Shown here piece after piece: positions 1 through 4,558 of a stretch of DNA of 6,260 nt. The notes under the pieces were generated by a model. That model was not told the origin of the DNA. It made no database searches and saw nothing but the letters and a program-made list of their open reading frames with translations. Origin of the DNA: an uncultured Ruminococcus sp. (GTDB lineage: Bacteria > Bacillota > Clostridia > Oscillospirales > Acutalibacteraceae); assembly GCA_937892835.1 (NCBI GenBank), contig CALBHM010000232.1, positions 1 to 6,260 on the forward strand, read 5' to 3'. Each line of letters opens with the position of its first letter. The stretch's first letter is position 1. The translations under genes and the position numbers were made by a program.

Positions 1-1
1 A

Positions 2-586
2 AACAATCTCATTGCCACAAAGAAATCGTTGGAGCTTGCTAAGCTCGGCTACGACCTCATGGACAGAAAAAGAAACATTCTTATCCGTGAGATAATGACA
101 ATGAGTGAAAAGGCTTCGACCATTCAGAGCGAAATCAACACGGCATATGCCAAGGCTTATTATGCTCTTGAGCAGGCGCAGATTTCAATCGGCAACTGTT
201 TCTCCTTTGCCGAATGTATTCCCGTTGATAACGGTCTGCACATGACTGTCAGAAGCGTTATGGGTGTTGAACTGCCGCAAATTACGCTTGACGAACGCAA
301 CAGATATTTTTACTACGGTCTTAATTCGAGCAATTCTTTGCTTGACGAGGCATATATTAACTTTGAAGAGGTCAAAAAGCTGACTGTTCAGCTGGCTGAA
401 ATCGAAAGCAACGTTATGCGTCTTGCCGACGCAATCAAAAAAACTCAGAAGCGCACAAACGCTCTGAGCAACGTTATGATTCCGAAATTCACATCAACCG
501 TCAAGTTCATTTCCGATGCGCTTGACGAAAAAGAGCGTGAGGACTTCTCAAGGCTCAAGGTCATTAAACGACAGAAAGGAAACTGA
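2..586 (+). CDS. ntpD: V-type ATP synthase subunit D, 5'-truncated by window edge
   Basis: This encodes subunit D of a V/A-type ATPase, the central-stalk protein whose long coiled coil rotates inside the A3B3 head and couples ATP turnover to ion movement through the membrane ring. The frame is open from base 2, and the first visible residues, NNLIATKKSLELAKLGYDLM, match the family N-terminus (usually PTKxNL...LKxxLxLAxxGYDLLxxKR). Only about ten residues and the true start are missing, so the TTG at 29 is not the start. The 194 visible residues agree with the usual length of about 200-215. Two long helical stretches, roughly residues 5-60 and 115-190 of the visible part, flank a less helical middle, as expected for the coiled-coil hairpin. 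It is presumably a late gene of an ATPase operon lying upstream of the window. Stop TGA is at 584-586. Whether the complex pumps H+ or Na+ cannot be told from this subunit. Confidence 0.95.
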   Translation, partial: NNLIATKKSLELAKLGYDLMDRKRNILIREIMTMSEKASTIQSEINTAYAKAYYALEQAQISIGNCFSFAECIPVDNGLHMTVRSVMGVELPQITLDERNRYFYYGLNSSNSLLDEAYINFEEVKKLTVQLAEIESNVMRLADAIKKTQKRTNALSNVMIPKFTSTVKFISDALDEKEREDFSRLKVIKRQKGN

Positions 587-588
587 TT

Positions 589-1134
589 ATGGCAAAAGCA
601 CTTAAAACTCTTGCGATCGTTTCTGCGTTCGCCCTCGTAATCTCCTCCTTCGGCGCATGCTCCCTCCCCTTTGGCAGTGACGACCCCACAACAGAAGTAA
701 CAACAACCGAGAAACAAACCGAACCGACCGAGCCGGAAACCACAACCGAACCGGAAACGGAAACGACGACCGAGGCTCCCGAAAAGGAAGACACAATCAA
801 AGATATCTTTGCAGATATCAATAATTTTCCTATCGGCACGGCAGGCTCATCGGCAAAGGCGGCAGACCTTGCACTTCGATTGATTGCTTTCTCGAACTCC
901 GACCTTGCCGAAAGCGACACGCTGAGCGACGATATTAAATCGCTTGTTGCAACGGTCAGTGATGAGGACGTTTATGCCGAAGCTCTTTATCAGGTAAATT
1001 CCTATGCGAAGAAATTCTTCAAGGGCAGTCAAGTGGAAGTTGCCGAAATCGCAGGCGATTCCGATTTCTCGCTCGACAAGGATTATTCCCAGGAAAAATA
1101 TCAGACGGTCTACGACCTTTTGAAACAAAACTGA
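589..1134 (+). CDS. Putative lipoprotein with Thr/Glu/Pro linker, tail gene of the V-ATPase operon
   Basis: This is a 181-residue predicted lipoprotein whose family I do not recognise. The N-terminus has Lys at 3 and 6, a hydrophobic stretch at about 7-22, and a lipobox-like FGAC ending at Cys24. Phe at -3 and Gly at -2 are off-consensus but tolerated, so export, lipidation and outer-face anchoring are likely. Residues 34-66 are a low-complexity Thr/Glu/Pro linker, probably a flexible spacer across the wall. Residues about 70-181 form an acidic, mostly helical domain with a GTAGSSAKAADLA segment (83-95) that looks like its most conserved part. ATG at 589 is preceded by AAAGGA (575-580) at 8-base spacing, and the gene starts 2 bases after the subunit D stop, so it is co-transcribed and probably translationally coupled. 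A strong terminator follows. Its function and any link to the ATPase are unknown. Confidence 0.85.
   Translation: MAKALKTLAIVSAFALVISSFGACSLPFGSDDPTTEVTTTEKQTEPTEPETTTEPETETTTEAPEKEDTIKDIFADINNFPIGTAGSSAKAADLALRLIAFSNSDLAESDTLSDDIKSLVATVSDEDVYAEALYQVNSYAKKFFKGSQVEVAEIAGDSDFSLDKDYSQEKYQTVYDLLKQN
688..786 (+). repeat. Thr/Glu/Pro-rich low-complexity coding repeat
   Basis: Within the lipoprotein gene, codons 34-66 are almost only Thr, Glu and Pro, made of imperfect TTTE, TEPE and EPET units. At DNA level this appears as short recurring ACCGAACCGGAAAC-like blocks. It reads as a flexible extracytoplasmic linker. Such tracts can vary in length by slippage, but no perfect tandem array is present here. 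Confidence 0.6.
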
Positions 1135-1139
1135 ATAGC

Positions 1140-1179
1140 AAAGAGCAGTGATGAAACACAAATCATCACTGCTCTTTTT
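1140..1179 (+). terminator. Strong intrinsic terminator between convergent units
   Basis: A perfect 15-bp stem pairs 1140-1154 with 1163-1177 (core GAGCAGTGATGA / TCATCACTGCTC) around an 8-base loop, AACACAAA. On the + strand the descending arm runs into TTTTT (1175-1179) and then ATTTTA. It starts 6 bases after the lipoprotein stop and ends the V-ATPase/lipoprotein transcript. The stop codon of the convergent GTPase gene (TAA, 1180-1178) lies at the edge of the T run. A - strand transcript would form the same stem but with only three U residues after it, so it may end that message less efficiently. Confidence 0.93.
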
Positions 1180-3724
1180 ATTTTACAATTTCATCAATCT
1201 TCGTTTTAGGATTTTTCTCTCTGATTTCGTCGAGTAATTTGCCGATTTTTGCGTGAACGGAATCAACCTCTCGTTCAAACTCCGCCGCTGACATTCTCAG
1301 CACGCCAAAGCGAACCGCCGAAAGCTGAATAAGATTATCCGACGTAACGACCCGCACTCGGTCATTCTTGCCGATTTCCGATATAAGCTTTTCGATATAA
1401 ACGTCGCCCAGCTCTCTCTCCTTGGTGTAAACAACATGGATATTATGAAAATCAAACCGCTCTCCTGTGTTGCCAGGCACCTTGTATGCGTCAAAGACGA
1501 GCACAACGTTATTCTTCGTGTAGGCACTGTAATTGCAAAGAATTTCCATCAGCCGCTCTCTCGCCGCTCCGAGGTCGGTATCGGCAAGGCTTTTCAGCTC
1601 GTCCCACGCAAAGATAACGTTGTAGCCGTCAACGAGGACATAGCTCTTGCGCTCGGTCAGCTCAAAATCCGTTTGATTTTCGTCATTCTTCTTCGCCGTC
1701 GGTCTGTAAAGCTCATATTTCGGCTTGCCGAATTCTCGCTCCATGATAGCCTCAAGCTCCTTATCGTCAATATGCAGATTTCTGCGATTGACGGGCGGAG
1801 TGTAGGGCTTCTCTTTTTCAAGACAGCTTTCAAGGTGCATATACTCTCCGACCTTGTTCCACTTCACGCCGAAGCCACCTCCGTGGGCACAAAATACGGA
1901 ATCCGGTGTGTTTTCAAGATCGGCTTCGGGGTCATAGGCAAGCTCGGATATCACCTTTTCGGCATTGTGGCAATCGTCATAGCCTGCACTCTCGCAGTAA
2001 AGACGGCCTCTGCCGCCCGTATAAGCCGCAACCTCGGATGCGTAACCGTTCAGCTCAGTGACAGGTGCTTTGCCCCTCAGAACCGATATTCCGCCGCTCT
2101 CCTCGGGCGATTCAAAGCTTCCCGATTTCATTCTTATATCATTTATTGCTCTGCCTATTTGCTCGCTCGGCACTTCAAGCCTGAATAAAAAATACGGTTC
2201 AAGCAGCTTCGATTTTGCCTGCATAAGACCCTGTCGTACCGCTCTGTATGTTGCCTGACGGAAGTCGCCGCCCTCCGTGTGTTTAATGTGCGCCCTACCC
2301 GCTGCAAGGGTGATTTTCATATCTGTGATCGGTGAACCTGTCAGCACGCCGAGGTGCTGCTTTTCACCCAAGTGCATAAGAATCAGCCTCTGCCAGTTCC
2401 TGTCGAGCGTGTCCTCACTGCAATCGGTTCTGAACACAAGTCCGCTGCCTCTCGGCAAAGGTTCCATAATTAGGTGAACCTCGGCATAATGACGCAAAGG
2501 CTCATAGTGACCGACGCCCTCAACGATGTTCTCTATTGTCTCCTTATACATAACCCTGCCTGAGTCGATATCTATTTTTACGCCGAAACGCTCGGCAACA
2601 ATGCTTTTGAGTATCTCAGCCTGAACCTCTCCCATAAGGCCGACGTGAATTTCTTTAAGATGGCTGTTCCAAGTCACATGAAGCTGAGGGTCTTCCTCCT
2701 CAAGCTCACGAAGCTTAGGCAAAATCGTATCTGCGTCGCATCCGTCGGGGAGCACGACACGATAGTTCATGACCGGTTCAAGCGTCGGCTTCTCCCCTGC
2801 CGCTTCAAATCCAAGACCCTGGCCGTTATGCGTTTTGTCGAGTCCCGTCAAGGCACATATCTCGCCCGATTTCACCTCGTCCGCCGTTGTAAACTTTGCA
2901 CCCGAATATATTCTTATTCCGCTGATTTTTTCGTCGCCTATCGTCTCTCTGACCTTGACCGAGCCGCCTGTGACCTTGATATGGGTCAAGCGCACCCCCT
3001 GTGGGTCATGACTAATTTTGAAAACCTTTGCGCCGAAAGCTTCGGGATATTCGGTCTGAATCGTATATTTTTCAAGTGCATTTATGAATTCGTCAATGCC
3101 GTCGAGCTTCAATCCCGAGCCGAAGAAGCACGGAAAGACCTGCCTCGATTTGATTGCTTCGGCAATTTCCTTTTCGTTTATAGCTTCGCCACCGAGATAT
3201 TTTTCCATCATGCTCTCACTGCAAAGTGCCAAGCCCTCGCCCATAGCGGATTCGTTACCGAAATCGACAAATTCGCCGTCAAGCTCGGAATTGAGATTTC
3301 CGATTATATCTTCACGACTCTTTCGTGCAAAGTCCATTTTTGTCACAAAAACAAACGTCGGAACGCTGTAGAGCTTCAAAAGCTTCCACAAGGTCAGCGT
3401 GTGCGACTGCACGCCGTCAAGTCCGCTGATGACAAGAATCGCATAATCGAGCACGCCGAGTGTTCGCTCCGTCTCGGAGGAAAAATCGACGTGACCGGGC
3501 GTGTCAAGCAGTGTGACCTCAATTTTATCCGTCGAAAAGACCGCCTGACTCGCAAAAATCGTGATGCCTCTTTCACGCTCAAGGGTATGGGTATCTAAAG
3601 CCGTATCACCGTGATCGACACGACCTATTTTACGCAATTTTCCCGTGCGATAAAGCATCGCTTCGGCAAGTGTTGTTTTGCCTGCGTCAACATGGGCTAA
3701 AATTCCTGCAACGATCTTTTTCAT
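1178..3724 (-). CDS. EF-G/Tet(M)-like ribosomal GTPase fused to C-terminal YacP/Rae1-type NYN endonuclease domain
   Basis: This 848-residue protein is a translational GTPase of the Tet(M)/EF-G class carrying an extra nuclease domain. The G domain shows the P-loop AHVDAGKTT (10-18), switch I RGITI (52-56), DTPGH (74-78), TKMD (128-131, Thr for the usual Asn) and GSG (202-204). Domain II covers about 228-310, domain III about 318-395, domain IV about 396-505 with tip loop HTEGGDFR (482-489), and domain V about 508-580. A Cys/His-containing segment, about 581-692, includes VFCAHGGGFGVKW (610-622). Residues about 695-833 are a NYN domain like B. subtilis Rae1: LVDGYNVI (697-704), VVLVFDAYKV (740-749), TKERELGDVYIEKL (767-780) and VVTSDN (792-797). 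Acids D699, D745, D774 and D796 are kept, D699 and D774 lining up with Rae1 Asp7 and Asp81 as I recall them. ATG at 3724 has GAGGT (3733-3729) 4 bases upstream. The tip loop lacks the Tet(M) STPADFR sequence, so tetracycline resistance is doubtful. Ribosome-targeted mRNA cleavage is my inference. Confidence 0.93.
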   Translation of the reverse strand: MKKIVAGILAHVDAGKTTLAEAMLYRTGKLRKIGRVDHGDTALDTHTLERERGITIFASQAVFSTDKIEVTLLDTPGHVDFSSETERTLGVLDYAILVISGLDGVQSHTLTLWKLLKLYSVPTFVFVTKMDFARKSREDIIGNLNSELDGEFVDFGNESAMGEGLALCSESMMEKYLGGEAINEKEIAEAIKSRQVFPCFFGSGLKLDGIDEFINALEKYTIQTEYPEAFGAKVFKISHDPQGVRLTHIKVTGGSVKVRETIGDEKISGIRIYSGAKFTTADEVKSGEICALTGLDKTHNGQGLGFEAAGEKPTLEPVMNYRVVLPDGCDADTILPKLRELEEEDPQLHVTWNSHLKEIHVGLMGEVQAEILKSIVAERFGVKIDIDSGRVMYKETIENIVEGVGHYEPLRHYAEVHLIMEPLPRGSGLVFRTDCSEDTLDRNWQRLILMHLGEKQHLGVLTGSPITDMKITLAAGRAHIKHTEGGDFRQATYRAVRQGLMQAKSKLLEPYFLFRLEVPSEQIGRAINDIRMKSGSFESPEESGGISVLRGKAPVTELNGYASEVAAYTGGRGRLYCESAGYDDCHNAEKVISELAYDPEADLENTPDSVFCAHGGGFGVKWNKVGEYMHLESCLEKEKPYTPPVNRRNLHIDDKELEAIMEREFGKPKYELYRPTAKKNDENQTDFELTERKSYVLVDGYNVIFAWDELKSLADTDLGAARERLMEILCNYSAYTKNNVVLVFDAYKVPGNTGERFDFHNIHVVYTKERELGDVYIEKLISEIGKNDRVRVVTSDNLIQLSAVRFGVLRMSAAEFEREVDSVHAKIGKLLDEIREKNPKTKIDEIVK

Positions 3725-3754
3725 AGCTACCTCGATTAATTTTATTTCACAAAT

Positions 3755-3783
3755 ATTTTACCAAAAAACTCATAAAAAGTAAA
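3755..3783 (-). promoter_or_regulatory. Sigma-A-type promoter of the GTPase-NYN gene
   Basis: On the - strand, TTTACT (-35, 3783-3778; 4/6 match) is separated by exactly 17 bases from TAAAAT (-10, 3760-3755; 5/6 match). A start site about 7 bases further on would leave a leader of only about 25 bases before the ATG at 3724, with the GAGGT ribosome binding site at 3733-3729. There is no room for the long attenuator leader that controls tet(M), so expression is probably set by the promoter itself. Confidence 0.65.
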
Positions 3784-3784
3784 T

Positions 3785-3809
3785 AAGGATTGCCGTTATG
3801 ACAACCCTT
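3785..3809 (-). terminator. Intrinsic terminator of the acetyltransferase gene
   Basis: Read on the - strand, AAGGGTTGTC and GGCAATCCTT form a 10-bp stem around the loop ATAAC. It is followed by ATTTACTTTTT (3784-3774), an interrupted T run. Two pairs (3789/3805 and 3793/3801) are G-U wobbles in - strand RNA but A-C mismatches in + strand RNA, so the hairpin is built for - strand transcription. It lies 57 bases past the acetyltransferase stop, and its T run overlaps the -35 box of the next gene. Confidence 0.6.
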
Positions 3810-3866
3810 TATTCTAATCACTCGATTATAAGTTTTTGAAGCATTGATGATCCTGCGAATCTCATT

Positions 3867-4307
3867 TCAATCATGATTGCATCGCCTTTCCATTTTCACA
3901 TGAGGAATTCCGTCCTCAAGAAATTCGTCTGAGCAAACAACGAAGCCCTCACGCTCATAAAAGCCTATCGCATAGGTTTGCGCTTCAATGTAAATTTTTT
4001 TCGGTCTCATCTTTTCCTCAACAATTTCTATTGCATTTTTTAAAATTTCGCCACCGAGCCCCTTTCCGTGCTCTGTAGTAAGCACTCTGCCGAGCTGAAC
4101 CGTTTCGCCGTCCTTGCGAAAAGCACGCAAATACGCCGTGATTTTTTCGCCCGATTTATAAAAAATATGCAGGCTTTTATAATCAATATCGTCTATATCC
4201 TGATAAGCACACTTCTGCTCAACAACAAAAATCTGCACTCTCGCTTTTAAAATTTCATACACTTCCGTCGGAGAAAGCTCGTTAAAAAATTTTGCTTCGG
4301 GTCTCAT
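3867..4307 (-). CDS. elaA: ElaA-family GNAT N-acetyltransferase
   Basis: This 146-residue single-domain acetyltransferase belongs to the ElaA (COG2153) branch of the GNAT fold, which transfers acetyl from acetyl-CoA to an amine. The physiological substrate of this branch is not established. Family signatures are present: ELSPTEVYEILKAR (10-23), IFVVEQKCAYQDIDDID (26-42), AYLR (58-61), the acetyl-CoA binding strand and loop QLGRVLTTEHGKGLG (71-85), EAQTYAIGFYEREGF (108-122) and EDGIPHVKM (131-139). His80 occupies the position usually held by Arg or Gln at the start of the pyrophosphate-binding loop, a small deviation. Full length matches the family (about 145-155 residues). ATG at 4307 has AAAGG (4321-4317) 9 bases upstream. 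A good promoter and separate terminators on both sides make it a single-gene unit. It is cytoplasmic, with no signal or membrane segment. Confidence 0.92.
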   Translation of the reverse strand: MRPEAKFFNELSPTEVYEILKARVQIFVVEQKCAYQDIDDIDYKSLHIFYKSGEKITAYLRAFRKDGETVQLGRVLTTEHGKGLGGEILKNAIEIVEEKMRPKKIYIEAQTYAIGFYEREGFVVCSDEFLEDGIPHVKMERRCNHD

Positions 4308-4341
4308 TATTCTCTGCCTTTACGTGTTATTTTCAGATTAG

Positions 4342-4370
4342 ATTTTACTCTTAAAGCCGCTTGCCGTCAA
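4342..4370 (-). promoter_or_regulatory. Strong sigma-A-type promoter of the acetyltransferase gene
   Basis: On the - strand, TTGACG (-35, 4370-4365; 5/6) and TAAAAT (-10, 4347-4342; 5/6) are separated by exactly 17 bases. The -10 lies 34 bases before the ATG at 4307, giving a leader of about 28 bases. The -35 begins 3 bases beyond the T run of the preceding feoB-unit terminator, so transcription restarts at once after termination. No operator-like palindrome is evident in the leader. Confidence 0.8.
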
Positions 4371-4373
4371 TAT

Positions 4374-4400
4374 AAAAAGCCCGCATAATGCAGGCTTTTT
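4374..4400 (-). terminator. Intrinsic terminator of the feoB unit
   Basis: On the - strand, AAAAAGCCTGC and GCGGGCTTTTT form an 11-bp stem around the loop ATTAT and end in TTTTT (4378-4374). The one non-Watson-Crick pair (4382/4392) is a G-U wobble in - strand RNA but a C-A mismatch in + strand RNA, which fixes the orientation. It begins 5 bases after the stop codon of the Cys-rich protein gene, so it closes the feoB unit. Confidence 0.9.
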
Positions 4401-4405
4401 AAAAA

Positions 4406-4558
4406 TTATTTCTTGTTATTTTTATCATTACAGCAAGAGCATTGACCGCAGCTTCCGCCGCAGCAGCCACCCTTTTTCTTGCGTTTGATTATTGTAATTA
4501 CTGCACCCACAATTATCAGCACAAGAACCGCAATAATTACGATATCCCAAATATTCAT
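4406..4558 (-). CDS. FeoB-associated Cys-rich membrane protein
   Basis: This 50-residue protein matches the FeoB-associated Cys-rich family (Pfam FeoB_associated, by recollection), which is found next to feoB in Firmicutes. Its role is unproven but may involve handling Fe2+ at the transporter. Residues 3-24 form one membrane helix, followed by a basic patch KRKKK (25-29). The tail holds Cys at 32, 33, 37, 40, 42 and 43 in a Gly/Ser setting, ending NDKNNKK. The basic patch suggests the Cys tail is cytoplasmic. The ATG (4558-4556) shares its A with the feoB stop codon (TAATG), so translation is probably coupled to feoB, and no convincing separate ribosome binding site is seen. The same frame is open further upstream from 4648, but that extension lies inside feoB and adds a stretch unlike the family, so the short start is preferred. 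Confidence 0.9.
   Translation of the reverse strand: MNIWDIVIIAVLVLIIVGAVITIIKRKKKGGCCGGSCGQCSCCNDKNNKK

Noticed and set aside
29..31. TTG as the start of the subunit D gene
   Set aside because: The frame is open from base 2, and the residues before the TTG match the conserved subunit D N-terminus, so the real start lies upstream of the window.
799..810. Perfect 12-base palindrome AAAGATATCTTT as an operator
   Set aside because: It lies inside the lipoprotein coding region, far from any promoter, and is AT-rich enough to arise by chance.
2645..3598. 317-codon open frame on the + strand inside the GTPase gene, and a 250-codon one at 1436-2188
   Set aside because: Both lie wholly antisense to a gene with unmistakable GTPase motifs, resemble no protein I recognise, and have no ribosome binding site or operon context. 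They look like shadows of its codon use.
1178..3724. Annotation as an acquired tetracycline resistance gene
   Set aside because: There is no mobile-element context and no attenuator leader, the domain IV loop differs from that of resistance proteins, and a nuclease domain is fused on. A housekeeping or stress role fits better.
3810..3866. Possible small RNA or second hairpin between the acetyltransferase stop and its terminator
   Set aside because: Only a weak 5-bp repeat (TAATC / GATTA) is seen, with no promoter or further structure. It reads as an ordinary 3' untranslated stretch.
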